IMG/VR virus record: IMGVR_UViG_3300031469_000005
Span: 48,887 to 112,886 of that record
Origin: a virus
Direction: 5' to 3' (one strand)
Length of the DNA: 64,000 nt
A model generated the notes under the pieces. It worked only from the letters and a program-made list of their open reading frames with translations. It had not been told where the DNA came from and did not search any database. Below are positions 15,725 through 23,110 of this stretch, one piece after another. Each line of letters begins with the position of its first letter. Within the stretch, counting starts at the first letter, position 1. Made by a program: the position numbers and the translations under genes.

Positions 15725-16097
15725 ACTCAAGAACGTGCCCAGCATGAAGCTCGAAAGCGTGCTTCGTCGCAGGAAGACAACATTGAAAAAATTCATTGCA
15801 GATGCGGGCGTACAATCGTACGCCGGTTTGCAATCACTGTGTCAAAGATTTGGTGTAACACCGCCCGATGAGAAAACATTCAATGATGAGATCAATCCAC
15901 CTCTCGTCACTAGTCAGCAGGACGGGATCGTTGTCGTAACATCGTACGAATCGCCAGTCATTGAACAAAACGTTGTTCAACCTCCCGTTGAAAAGAAACG
16001 TTACAAGAAATGGTCAGAAGCGAAGGAAGATCGTAAGAATCGACAAATGGAAAATGTTGTCAGTTCGGACTCGAACAAAGGTTCAAAAGATGAGTGA
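15711..16097 (+). CDS. Hypothetical protein, 128 aa
   Basis: Overlaps the previous gene by 14 nt. N-terminal domain (LESVLRRRKTTLKKFIADAG, SYAGLQSLCQRFGVTPP) could bind nucleic acid. The C-terminus is basic and low in complexity (KKRYKKWSEAKEDRKNRQ). Function unknown. Confidence 0.6.
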   Translation: MSNVELKNVPSMKLESVLRRRKTTLKKFIADAGVQSYAGLQSLCQRFGVTPPDEKTFNDEINPPLVTSQQDGIVVVTSYESPVIEQNVVQPPVEKKRYKKWSEAKEDRKNRQMENVVSSDSNKGSKDE

Positions 16098-16443
16098 GGC
16101 TCGTAAAATGAGCAATTTAAACCTCGTTGTTCAAGATGTTCGTCACTTGAACGTTCGGCGTCGCAATCGAAATAAGAAAAACAGGCAGACGCATCTCGAT
16201 GAGAACGGGTTCAGCCTTCCGATGGAAATTCGTCCCGTCATCGACGTTATAATGGCATATGGTAAGAAGACGAATTCGCTTGGTACACTCGGAGCCGCAA
16301 AGATATTGACGGACATTGCTGAGTCGTTGAAAAAGTTAAATTTGCATTCGACGAATGTTGCCATTAAAGAATTGATTGACAACGCTGAGAAGCAAGCAGA
16401 GAATCTTAGATTTCAAGTTGAAGCATCATACGATGAAACGTAA
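16090..16443 (+). CDS. Hypothetical protein, 117 aa
   Basis: Start ATG 16090 (MSEARKMSNLNL) overlaps the previous gene. A very basic patch (NVRRRNRNKKNRQ) is followed by helices (EIRPVIDVIMAYGKK, KILTDIAESLKKL, IKELIDNAEKQAENL). Function unknown. Confidence 0.55.
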   Translation: MSEARKMSNLNLVVQDVRHLNVRRRNRNKKNRQTHLDENGFSLPMEIRPVIDVIMAYGKKTNSLGTLGAAKILTDIAESLKKLNLHSTNVAIKELIDNAEKQAENLRFQVEASYDET

Positions 16444-16463
16444 AAGACACCATAGTTACTTGG

Positions 16464-16850
16464 GTGGGAATCATAGACTCGTACTTTGAGCAAAAACTTG
16501 TAAAGTTACCCTGTGATGATGCGGTGAAAGCTTACGTGCAAAGCGTGTTCAAGCAATTTGCTGTATCATCAACAAGCGATCTGAGCGGCGAATCAATCGT
16601 ATTGCTTCACATCGTCGCTAAACGTAAGATGGACTTTTCGATGTTTCAATCGATCGGAGATTTCTCGTTGTGGTCGTCAGTGTTCCGTCCTCGAGCGTTC
16701 GATGAACACGAAGTCGTTTACAAGACGATTGCAAGTGATTCGTATCGAATGTGTCACATGATGTTGAACAAACAATGGCCCTTGTTCGAAATGCTCGCAG
16801 ATGATTTTCCGAGGATAGCGCGAATCTCAAGAAAGATTGTCATTGACTGA
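16464..16850 (+). CDS. Hypothetical protein, 128 aa
   Basis: GTG start, MGIIDSYFEQKLVKLPCDD. Helical throughout (DAVKAYVQSVFKQF, MCHMMLNKQWPLFEML). Function unknown. Confidence 0.55.
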   Translation: MGIIDSYFEQKLVKLPCDDAVKAYVQSVFKQFAVSSTSDLSGESIVLLHIVAKRKMDFSMFQSIGDFSLWSSVFRPRAFDEHEVVYKTIASDSYRMCHMMLNKQWPLFEMLADDFPRIARISRKIVID

Positions 16851-16866
16851 ACAACCGTGTTACAAT
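16837..16866 (+). promoter_or_regulatory. Extended -10 promoter, leaderless type
   Basis: -35 TTGTCA (16837-16842), 18 nt spacer, TGTTACAAT (-10 at 16861-16866), 5 nt before ATG 16872. Confidence 0.65.
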
Positions 16867-16871
16867 GAAGG

Positions 16872-17060
16872 ATGATTGAATTCGACGCGGATCATGAATT
16901 CTTGAAGAAGATTCGAGCTCATTTCAAGAAGGAATCGAAAAGTTACGTTCTCGAAACACAAGACGAGATTGACATGGCGAAGATCTTCGTCAAGCGGGGA
17001 TTCTTGTACTATTCTGGGGGCACTGAGAGGGTCGCTCCCTTCGATTGCGTGATGAGATGA
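16872..17060 (+). CDS. Hypothetical protein, 62 aa
   Basis: MIEFDADHEFLKKIRAHFKK, then QDEIDMAKIFVKRGFLYYSGG. Starts 5 nt after a -10. Its TGA is followed in the same frame by the 17106-17366 ORF with no intervening stop. Function unknown. Confidence 0.55.
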   Translation: MIEFDADHEFLKKIRAHFKKESKSYVLETQDEIDMAKIFVKRGFLYYSGGTERVAPFDCVMR

Positions 17061-17105
17061 ATTCCGACCGGGACAGATGCTTCTTGTCATAAGACCGTTC
17101 CATGG

Positions 17106-17366
17106 TTGGATTGCGTCGAAAATGTTTCCGCAATTACCTCAAAACGAATTTCTCATTTTAAAAATGACATTGTGTTCATCGTGGGAATACAAACCGTCTT
17201 TTATCGCAAAGACTTTAACGATGAAATCCCGGCGCGAGACAAGGTTGACATTCGAATTTCAATGGTCCATAAAGGAACACTCAGGGTGGGTGATCACTCA
17301 CAGATTGACAGGTTGTGGTACGAAACAAAGTTCATGGATGATGTGTTCAAACCAGTTTGTCCATGA
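17106..17366 (+). CDS. Uncertain ORF, 86 aa, in frame with the preceding gene
   Basis: The frame is open directly after the TGA at 17058-17060. The only plausible start is TTG 17106, with no ribosome site. The body (NDIVFIVGIQTVFYRKDF, RDKVDIRISMVHKG) has codon use like its neighbours. A second frame over the same DNA begins DEFRPGQM just after 17053, resembling the PGD signature, so the locus may be a decayed family member. Which frame is used is not resolved. Confidence 0.35.
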   Translation: MDCVENVSAITSKRISHFKNDIVFIVGIQTVFYRKDFNDEIPARDKVDIRISMVHKGTLRVGDHSQIDRLWYETKFMDDVFKPVCP

Positions 17367-17372
17367 TACAAT
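17343..17372 (+). promoter_or_regulatory. Extended -10 promoter of the Ku gene, with leader
   Basis: -35 GTGTTC (17343-17348), 18 nt spacer, TGATACAAT (-10 at 17367-17372). A 26-nt leader contains the ribosome site AGGAG (17385-17389) before ATG 17399. Confidence 0.7.
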
Positions 17373-17398
17373 GAACTCTCACTCAGGAGATTATCAAA

Positions 17399-18175
17399 AT
17401 GGCAAGACGAGCAAGTTGTTCCGCGGTAATTAGTTTCGGTTTGGTTTCGATTCCGGTGAAGTTCTACATCGCAGCAAAGACTGAGAACGTGTCTTTCTGC
17501 CTGTTGTCACCGAAGGGTGATCGAGTCGAGCAACTCTATCGTGAAAAGAGCACGGGCAAGGAGGTAGCTCGCAACGAGATGCTCCGTGGTTACGAGGTCG
17601 GAAAGAACCAGATCGTTCAATTCACAAGCGATGAGATCAAAGCTCTAGAGGAGAAGAACAACGGTGAGATCGAGATCAAGGAGTTCGTTCCTGCATCTTC
17701 GGTGGATCTGCTTCACGTTGAAACCAGCCACCATCTTTCTCCCGGCAAGGGTGGTGATAAGGCATACACTCTCCTCGCTAAGGCCCTTCTGAAGACTGAG
17801 CAGTACGCGGTGGCACAGTACACAGCTCGTGGCAAGCAACACGTTGTGGTCATTCGTCCTTATCAGGACGGTCTCGTCATTCATCAAATGTTCCTGGCGA
17901 ACGAGGTTCGGGAATTCGAGAGCGATGTCGCCAAGGTTACCGTGAAGGACACTGAGGTCGACATGGCATGCATGTTGATCGCTTCCTTGAAGAAGGACAA
18001 GTACGATGTTTCTTCCTACGTTGACACCTACAAGGAACGCGTTGAGAAGGCCGTCGAGGCGAAGTTGGCCGGTACGAAGGCACCCGAGGAACCCGAAGCA
18101 AAGCCCGAGCCAATCAATGACCTCTTCGCGGCTCTTCAGGCGAGTCTCGCAGCTCAAGCCAAGAAGACTGCGTGA
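17399..18175 (+). CDS. ku: Ku-family DNA end-binding protein
   Basis: 258 aa, typical of bacterial Ku homodimers (about 250-330 aa). Opens ARRASCSAVISFGLVSIPVK, nearly the canonical Ku N-terminus (ISFGLVxIPVKxY). It continues with CLLSPKGDRVEQLYREKSTG, YEVGKNQIVQFTSDE and the bridge-region segment EQYAVAQYTARGKQHVVVI. The C-terminus is a Glu/Lys/Pro-rich linker and a short helix (NDLFAALQASLAAQ). Ku threads onto double-strand ends and recruits ligase for non-homologous end joining. An ATP ligase lies 340 nt downstream. Phage Ku is known from mycobacteriophages Omega and Corndog, where it aids genome circularisation. Confidence 0.95.
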   Translation: MARRASCSAVISFGLVSIPVKFYIAAKTENVSFCLLSPKGDRVEQLYREKSTGKEVARNEMLRGYEVGKNQIVQFTSDEIKALEEKNNGEIEIKEFVPASSVDLLHVETSHHLSPGKGGDKAYTLLAKALLKTEQYAVAQYTARGKQHVVVIRPYQDGLVIHQMFLANEVREFESDVAKVTVKDTEVDMACMLIASLKKDKYDVSSYVDTYKERVEKAVEAKLAGTKAPEEPEAKPEPINDLFAALQASLAAQAKKTA

Positions 18176-18184
18176 ACAACTTGA

Positions 18185-18241
18185 GATTGACCGAGATTTA
18201 ATCATTAATTTTTATTGGTGGAAAAATAATCTCGGTCAATC
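18185..18241 (+). repeat. 14-bp perfect inverted repeat with nested A/T stem
   Basis: Left arm 18185-18198 (GATTGACCGAGATT) and right arm 18228-18241 (AATCTCGGTCAATC) are perfect complements around a 29-nt loop. The loop holds a further short stem (ATTTTT...AAAAAT). It lies 9 nt after the Ku stop. There is no T-run after the right arm, so it is not a standard intrinsic terminator. It may be a processing or protective hairpin, a protein site, or a bidirectional terminator. Confidence 0.7.
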
Positions 18242-18270
18242 GAGTGTTCTCAAGTAAACGTCGAAACATC

Positions 18271-18504
18271 ATGATGTATTCAGAATTGCTCCCGGGCGAT
18301 CTTTTAATTCTTTCTACGAAAGAACATCATAACTCGTGGTTCGTAATTTCAAAACATGTCAATGACGTTCGAAAAGATACGATGAAACTCAATGTCTTGT
18401 CATCAAGATCGAAATTGATCGTTTGGAACGCAGTTTTTGCTCGTATTGATGATACGGTACGTATTTTTCGTGAAGGAAAGTGTGTTTTCGACCCTGAGAA
18501 GTGA
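18271..18504 (+). CDS. PGD-motif family protein, 77 aa
   Basis: MMYSELLPGDLLILSTKEHH at the N-terminus and RIFREGKCVF at the C-terminus show both family motifs. WFVISKH and KLNVLSSRSKLIVW are the middle strands. It sits between Ku and the ligase. Start ATG 18271 or 18274. Confidence 0.75.
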   Translation: MMYSELLPGDLLILSTKEHHNSWFVISKHVNDVRKDTMKLNVLSSRSKLIVWNAVFARIDDTVRIFREGKCVFDPEK

Positions 18505-18510
18505 TAGGAT
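18482..18510 (+). promoter_or_regulatory. Extended -10 promoter of the second ligase, leaderless type
   Basis: -35 GTGTTT (18482-18487), 17 nt spacer, TGATAGGAT (-10 at 18505-18510), 5 nt before ATG 18516. Confidence 0.8.
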
Positions 18511-18515
18511 AAATC

Positions 18516-19394
18516 ATGCACATCAAGAGTTACTCTGGCCCAAAGGTTCAGATTCAGCCCGAGGAGCTCGCTGCGTACGATAACGGTCGATGGTCGTGCG
18601 AAGAAAAGCATGACGGCCATTTCTGCGAGATAACGACCGACGATCAGGGGACGATCGTATCGTTGATCGGCAGATCCGGGAAGACGTTCACGAATTCGAA
18701 CGTTCAAGAATTTACGAACTTGAACATCGGAATTCCCAACTCCGTATTCGTCAGCGAGCTCGAAGCGGGTACCGAAGCATCTCGTAGGAAGAACGATGCT
18801 CTCGGCCATTCTCGATTGATCGTGTTTGACGTTGTGAGGCTTTTGGGTCAGTCAACCGTTGACCTACCTAACTCACAACGTCGAGCGCTTCTCGAGCTTG
18901 CATTCACGAAGGAGAATAAGTTCGTGAAGCTCGTTAAGAGAATCACCACGGGTTTCAAGGATTTCTACGAAACGCTAATGAGTGAAGGTGCTGAAGGTAT
19001 CGTGCTCAAGCGAAATGATGCACGATACCTTCATGGCAAGACGGACAACATGATCCGGTGCAAGAAACACCGTTACGTTGATTACGTCGTCATGTCGATT
19101 GCAAAAAGCAAAGGTGGGAGTCCCAACTTTCAGGTAGGACTTTTCATCGAGGGAAAGTTGCAGCGAGTCGCAACGATAAAGAACCTTCCCAATGATTACA
19201 TTCGCCGTTACCTTGAGCTCGATTTCGGTCAAGATTGGATGACGGAAGATCTGCAAGTATTCGTTGGAAAGGTCGTCGAATGCAAGGGAGCAGAGGTTCA
19301 TGATTCAGGAGCTCTTCGTCATGGACATCTCGAACGAGTTCGAGATGACAAGACGGTCGATGAATGCACTCTTGAGGCAGCGTTGAACTCATGA
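18516..19394 (+). CDS. ATP-dependent DNA ligase, LigD/minimal type
   Basis: 292 aa, the size of a ligase core (nucleotidyltransferase plus OB fold) without extra domains. Motif I is CEEKHDGHF (Lys nucleophile, about residue 31). Motif Ia-like is SLIGRSGKTF, then motif III-like RLIVFDVVRL, motif IV EGAEGIVLKR and motif V-like NMIRCKKH. The OB-fold part ends with VVECKGAEVHDSG and GHLERVRDDK. The core resembles the ligase domain of bacterial NHEJ LigD. Its place after Ku makes an NHEJ role likely. Polymerase and phosphoesterase modules of LigD are not seen in the window. Confidence 0.9.
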   Translation: MHIKSYSGPKVQIQPEELAAYDNGRWSCEEKHDGHFCEITTDDQGTIVSLIGRSGKTFTNSNVQEFTNLNIGIPNSVFVSELEAGTEASRRKNDALGHSRLIVFDVVRLLGQSTVDLPNSQRRALLELAFTKENKFVKLVKRITTGFKDFYETLMSEGAEGIVLKRNDARYLHGKTDNMIRCKKHRYVDYVVMSIAKSKGGSPNFQVGLFIEGKLQRVATIKNLPNDYIRRYLELDFGQDWMTEDLQVFVGKVVECKGAEVHDSGALRHGHLERVRDDKTVDECTLEAALNS

Positions 19395-19699
19395 ATGCCA
19401 TCGGATGGGGAATCGAATGGAAGAACGTCCTCGTTCAAAAGGACGGCCACCCAGCACGATCCTGGATCTACGTCGAAGCTCGCGTACTGAAGCCAGGGGA
19501 CATGATCGGTCTAAATCGTGATGAGAAATTGAACTTCCACATGATCGTTTCGGTTGAACAAGATGGAATTAAACACGGTTCTGTCGTTTTAGACGCACGA
19601 ATCAAACTTACGTTCTTGAATCCCTCGATGGGACTAACAATACTGTATCAGGCACCTTTCCACAACGTTAAAAGATTACAAACGAATTCCAACATATGA
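19391..19699 (+). CDS. PGD-motif family protein, 102 aa
   Basis: ATGA overlap with the ligase. After a 30-residue extension it reads EARVLKPGDMIGLNRDEKL, then FHMIVSVEQDG and GSVVLDARIKLTFL. Coupled with the next gene by ATGA. Function unknown. Confidence 0.7.
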   Translation: MNAIGWGIEWKNVLVQKDGHPARSWIYVEARVLKPGDMIGLNRDEKLNFHMIVSVEQDGIKHGSVVLDARIKLTFLNPSMGLTILYQAPFHNVKRLQTNSNI

Positions 19700-19965
19700 A
19701 AAAATTCATTGATACTTCCTTGAATCCGTTCATTGATGCTAGAACCGACGAATTCTTCGCACCTCCTTTCTTCATCCGACAAACCGAATTCATGTCAGTT
19801 TCTCGAAACGCTTACATGAGCGTTTCGGGCATCGTCCTTTCGAACACTGGCGGAGAATGGTTTTGCTACGTTGAATATGCGTCAGCGAACGCTGCGACGG
19901 CAGAGTTAGCATTGCTGATCGCTTTAGCAAAGAATCATACCGCGATCAGTCAAATGTTGACATGA
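19696..19965 (+). CDS. Hypothetical protein, 89 aa
   Basis: ATGA overlap. MKKFIDTSLNPFIDARTDEFFAPPFF, then SVSGIVLSNTGGEWFCYVEY and an Ala-rich helix. No family recognised. Confidence 0.6.
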   Translation: MKKFIDTSLNPFIDARTDEFFAPPFFIRQTEFMSVSRNAYMSVSGIVLSNTGGEWFCYVEYASANAATAELALLIALAKNHTAISQMLT

Positions 19966-19975
19966 TATGGAACTT

Positions 19976-20004
19976 GTGTTCAATCGATGTTTTTGTGTTA
20001 CATT
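19976..20004 (+). promoter_or_regulatory. Extended -10 promoter
   Basis: -35 GTGTTC (19976-19981), 17 nt spacer, TGTTACATT (-10 at 19999-20004), 17 nt before ATG 20022. Confidence 0.7.
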
Positions 20005-20021
20005 CAAAATAGGTATTGTTC

Positions 20022-20288
20022 ATGGCAATTGAACATATCATTGATCAGGTTGACAAGGAAACGACGATGCTTTCAAAAGAAACAAAAGCGGTGCCACGAA
20101 AATGTTCTAAGTTAACCGTGGGAGATATAATCTTGACCACGCGGCCTGGTGACACAGCGAGAGTGTTCAACGTTCATGTTGAAGGTGATTACACACACAT
20201 CACCTACGGGTCGGAGGAATCGAAGCTTTCCGACAAATTTCTAAATGATTTCAAGATTCTTTACGTGGAAAAAAACACGTTGAATTGA
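20022..20288 (+). CDS. PGD-motif family protein, 88 aa
   Basis: After an N-terminal extension (MAIEHIIDQVDKETTML) it reads KCSKLTVGDIILTTRPGDTARVFN. Two GD turns are present; the first fits the family position. Beta strands follow. Function unknown. Confidence 0.6.
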   Translation: MAIEHIIDQVDKETTMLSKETKAVPRKCSKLTVGDIILTTRPGDTARVFNVHVEGDYTHITYGSEESKLSDKFLNDFKILYVEKNTLN

Positions 20289-20305
20289 CGGGCGAAAATA
20301 GACCA

Positions 20306-20548
20306 ATGGCAATCAATCAGAAAAACAGCAGTAACTTAAACGATGACGATTACTTTTTCTTCGTGAATTGTGATCGGTGCGACAAGGCGGCGAAGAAGTG
20401 TGCGAAGGATCATGGTGCCGCCGCAGACAACGCTAGGGCGGAGGGGTTCATTACAATCCCGGGAGCAAAGAGCACCTCTCCACGATCGTGGTTATGCATG
20501 ACATGCAAATCACCTCAAACGGCGATCAACCACGACCCTAGAATTTGA
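20306..20548 (+). CDS. Small putative zinc-binding protein, 80 aa
   Basis: ATG 20306 is chosen; TTG 20285, overlapping the previous stop, is possible. Two cysteine pairs, CDRCDKAAKKC and WLCMTC, are spaced as in a zinc ribbon. Function unknown. Confidence 0.55.
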   Translation: MAINQKNSSNLNDDDYFFFVNCDRCDKAAKKCAKDHGAAADNARAEGFITIPGAKSTSPRSWLCMTCKSPQTAINHDPRI

Positions 20549-20551
20549 ACG

Positions 20552-21088
20552 ATGGCGATCAACGTCATCTTTGGTAAAGGCGGAGGACGGATCGATAAAA
20601 ATCGCATCAACGATATCGATCTTGCTTTAGACCTACATAATCGAGCGTTCGAGCTTGAAAAGGATCCTCGAACGTTGCACATTGCGAAGCAACTTTACGA
20701 GGAATCAATCAGGATAAATCCGTACCTGTACGAATCGTTGTATAATCTCGCAATCTACGAGCACAAGGAGGGGAACGATGCTCGGGCGGAAGAACTTTGG
20801 CGACGATGTTTTGACTCCCACTTAGGTTCACTTGCGGCTGCGAGTCTGGGACTGATGAATCTGAACAACAAGAATTGGGATGAAGCGGTAATCAACCTAT
20901 CGCTGGCAATCAAATTAAATCCAACAGCAATTGAAGCTTACCATAACCTCGCATTCGTGTACAGCAACGTGGGTTTGGTCATGTCAGAGAAGAGGTGCTG
21001 GCAACGGGTCCTTGAACTTGATCCACAAAACAAGCACTCAAAGATGATCCAAGACCGCCTGAAGTACATCAACAAACATGCAATGTGA
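20552..21088 (+). CDS. Tetratricopeptide-repeat protein, 178 aa
   Basis: At least three TPR-like helical repeats are visible: ESLYNLAIYEHKEGNDARAEELWRRC, ASLGLMNLNNKNWDEAVINL with AIKLNP, and EAYHNLAFVYSNVG ending LELDPQN. TPR proteins are protein-protein scaffolds; the partner here is unknown. Phage TPR proteins are uncommon. Confidence 0.8.
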   Translation: MAINVIFGKGGGRIDKNRINDIDLALDLHNRAFELEKDPRTLHIAKQLYEESIRINPYLYESLYNLAIYEHKEGNDARAEELWRRCFDSHLGSLAAASLGLMNLNNKNWDEAVINLSLAIKLNPTAIEAYHNLAFVYSNVGLVMSEKRCWQRVLELDPQNKHSKMIQDRLKYINKHAM

Positions 21089-21093
21089 ACGTC

Positions 21094-21252
21094 ATGAAAA
21101 AGAAGAACGTCAAACCTCGAAATCACGAGCTCGCGGTCGTCCTAAAGAATGATCCTGCGCGGCTCAAGATTCGTACGGTTGAAAGCGAGCAAAAGAAGCT
21201 CATCAAGTCACGTTCAAGACGAAAATCATTGAATCAAGACATTGAGGAATAA
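21094..21252 (+). CDS. Small basic protein, 52 aa
   Basis: MKKKNVKPRNHELAVVLKND and a Lys/Arg-rich C-terminus (KKLIKSRSRRKSLNQ). GTG 21085, overlapping the previous stop, is an alternative start. Charge suggests nucleic-acid binding, which is inference. Confidence 0.5.
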   Translation: MKKKNVKPRNHELAVVLKNDPARLKIRTVESEQKKLIKSRSRRKSLNQDIEE

Positions 21253-21255
21253 TGA

Positions 21256-21284
21256 GTGTTTTCGTCCGTAAACTATGTTAAGAT
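21256..21284 (+). promoter_or_regulatory. Extended -10 promoter
   Basis: -35 GTGTTT (21256-21261), 17 nt spacer, TGTTAAGAT (-10 at 21279-21284), 10 nt before ATG 21295. Confidence 0.7.
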
Positions 21285-21294
21285 TGATCTACAC

Positions 21295-21582
21295 ATGATG
21301 AATTCCGCCCCTCCCTCGAAAAAGAAAAGCATGGGCATCGTCCTGGGAGATCACCTTTCCGATGCTGAGGAAATGCTTCCCACAAGGCGTGATACGTTGC
21401 CAAGCGTTCTCGATGGCGTTGAAGGTTCAGCGACGGTAATCGATCTCGATTCGATCCAGTTCAACGATCCCGTCAAATACGCAGAGGTTTCTCGAATCGT
21501 TCATGAGCTCGCGAACGTGCTTGATGGTCGGATCATCTTGAAACACAAGGGTTCAATCGTTCGAGAAATTGGTTCTCGATGA
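21295..21582 (+). CDS. Hypothetical protein, 95 aa
   Basis: MMNSAPPSKKKSMGIVLGDH, then a helical segment VKYAEVSRIVHELANVLDGR and RIILKHKGSIVREIG. The promoter-based start excludes the longer frame from 21256. ATGA overlap with the next gene. Function unknown. Confidence 0.6.
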   Translation: MMNSAPPSKKKSMGIVLGDHLSDAEEMLPTRRDTLPSVLDGVEGSATVIDLDSIQFNDPVKYAEVSRIVHELANVLDGRIILKHKGSIVREIGSR

Positions 21583-21845
21583 AATTGAATCCCGGCGACC
21601 TCGTAAAGACGAGCCTTGTCGCAACGCACATGTCACGTAACACAATTCAATTGACGAATGTTCCGTCATTGCAGATCAAAAATGGACCAAGAACGCCGGG
21701 TACAGCGTTAGTTGTCACGGGTTTATTGGGTCAAAATGACACCGCTATCGTCATTTCAACGACCAACGATTCGCGTTACGCCTTCATCGTTTGTCCGGGT
21801 GGCGTGGGATACGTGTACGGTGCAATGTTGACGTTGGTCGGTTAA
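21579..21845 (+). CDS. PGD-motif family protein, 88 aa
   Basis: ATGA overlap. The motif lies at the very N-terminus, MKLNPGDLVKTSLVA, followed by TALVVTGLLGQNDTAIVIS and YAFIVCPGG strands. Function unknown. Confidence 0.7.
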   Translation: MKLNPGDLVKTSLVATHMSRNTIQLTNVPSLQIKNGPRTPGTALVVTGLLGQNDTAIVISTTNDSRYAFIVCPGGVGYVYGAMLTLVG

Positions 21846-21851
21846 AAAATT

Positions 21852-21880
21852 TTGTTCTTTCCTCACGAAAGTGTTAGGAT
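21852..21880 (+). promoter_or_regulatory. Extended -10 promoter, leaderless type
   Basis: -35 TTGTTC (21852-21857), 17 nt spacer, TGTTAGGAT (-10 at 21875-21880), 5 nt before ATG 21886. Confidence 0.8.
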
Positions 21881-21885
21881 CAATC

Positions 21886-22314
21886 ATGCACAACGATACC
21901 AAGTCAAAGTTCAATAAGTTCGTCAAGGAACTTTTCGGTGTTCACTCCACTCGAGACAACACGGTCGAAGAAACTTGGACGATGGGGGGTCTGACGGGAG
22001 GAAGTTGTTGGAGCGCCGACGACGGAGCCGATACACCCGTCGACCCCGATCCGGAACCCGAGCTCGGAGGACTTGACAAGCTGCTCGAAATCTTTTATCC
22101 CAACATCACGTACTTGCAGTACAAGAAGCTCGTAGCTGAGATCGTTCAACGTGAGACGTACCGTCAGTCTGAGTACTACGGCAACTGCTACGTCAAAGGT
22201 GTCAAGAAATTCAACATCGACGTGCTCTGTGACTACCTCGATGATGCTTGTCCCAATTTCACTGAAACTCTCGACAATGTCATCGCGAAGGTCGAAGCGG
22301 GCGAAGAGGTATGA
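21886..22314 (+). CDS. Hypothetical protein, 142 aa
   Basis: The frame opens at GTG 21871 but the promoter fixes ATG 21886. MHNDTKSKFNKFVKELFG, an acidic Pro-rich linker (DTPVDPDPEPELGG), then a helical C-terminal domain. First of four coupled genes (ATGA junctions) that include a P-loop kinase and a NADAR protein. Confidence 0.6.
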   Translation: MHNDTKSKFNKFVKELFGVHSTRDNTVEETWTMGGLTGGSCWSADDGADTPVDPDPEPELGGLDKLLEIFYPNITYLQYKKLVAEIVQRETYRQSEYYGNCYVKGVKKFNIDVLCDYLDDACPNFTETLDNVIAKVEAGEEV

Positions 22315-22691
22315 AAAAGATCACCGCGATCGTGGGCCTTCCCGGCTCAGGAAAGACTGAGTACGCGAAAAGCTTGAACGATCAGGCGATCCTGATCGAC
22401 GATCCCAAGCTCTTCGAAAACGACGTTGAGCCTTTCTTGAATGGTGATAAAGACATCGTCATCACCGACCCGTGGTTTTGTCTAACGGTGGTTCGAGCGG
22501 CGGCGGAAATTCACTTCAAAAACTACGGGTTCGAAGTGACATGGGTTTTCTTTGAGAACGATGTCAAAGCTTGCACAGAAAACTACAAACGACGGCATCC
22601 CACGAAGAACGTGTCACACGACATCAAGTGGTTTTCGTCCAAGTACTCAATTCCCGAAAATACGGTGACGGTTCCCGTCTGGAAGCCATGA
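22311..22691 (+). CDS. P-loop NTPase, small kinase-like
   Basis: 126 aa. Walker A IVGLPGSGKTEYAK at the N-terminus, then AILIDDP and KDIVITDPWFC as a Walker-B-like strand, WVFFENDVKACTENYKRR and a basic lid. The build resembles the AAA_33/polynucleotide-kinase group without the phosphatase half. The substrate is unknown. Coupled to the NADAR gene. Confidence 0.7.
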   Translation: MKKITAIVGLPGSGKTEYAKSLNDQAILIDDPKLFENDVEPFLNGDKDIVITDPWFCLTVVRAAAEIHFKNYGFEVTWVFFENDVKACTENYKRRHPTKNVSHDIKWFSSKYSIPENTVTVPVWKP

Positions 22692-23110
22692 CAATGAAAG
22701 AGATCAATTCATTTTCGAACGAATTTGCATTCCTTTCAAATTTCTACACGAGCGAAGTGGTGCTTGATGGTTCGTCGTACCCGACCGTCGAACACGCGTA
22801 CCAAGCTGCGAAAACGTTTGATTCGGTTCAAAGAAACGAAATTCGTTCTGCAAAAACGCCCGGAATCGCAAAGAAACTTGGCCGAAAGGTCACGCTTCGT
22901 GATGATTGGGAACAAGAGAAGATCTCAGTGATGAGAAATCTTCTCGAACAAAAGTTTTCACAGCCCGATCTTTTGCTCGCGTTGCAATCAACGAAGGGTT
23001 TCGATCTCGTCGAAGGTAATTGGTGGGGTGATGTGTTCTGGGGTGTGTGTCGCGGCGTTGGACAAAACTGGCTCGGAATTCTCTTGATGGAAATTCGAGA
23101 CATGAAATGA
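22688..23110 (+). CDS. NADAR-family protein (YbiA-like)
   Basis: 140 aa from ATG 22688 (ATGA overlap). It has the NADAR signatures FAFLSNFYTSEVVLDG, YPTVEHAYQAAKTFD and GDVFWGVCRGVGQN followed by LGILLMEIR. NADAR proteins cleave N-glycosidic bonds in ADP-ribose-linked compounds and riboflavin intermediates, and some remove ADP-ribose from guanine in DNA, counteracting DarT-type toxins. In a phage it may defend against ADP-ribosylating host immunity or recycle NAD products; this is inference. Confidence 0.88.
   Translation: MTMKEINSFSNEFAFLSNFYTSEVVLDGSSYPTVEHAYQAAKTFDSVQRNEIRSAKTPGIAKKLGRKVTLRDDWEQEKISVMRNLLEQKFSQPDLLLALQSTKGFDLVEGNWWGDVFWGVCRGVGQNWLGILLMEIRDMK

Noticed and set aside
6409-17366. 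Reassigned TGA codon suggested by two in-frame TGA codons
   Set aside because: TGA ends many clearly complete genes here (for example Ku, DNA ligases, UXS neighbours), so a changed code is not supported.
18185-18241. Intrinsic terminator after Ku
   Set aside because: The stem lacks a following T-run and the loop is long, so it is listed as an inverted repeat only.
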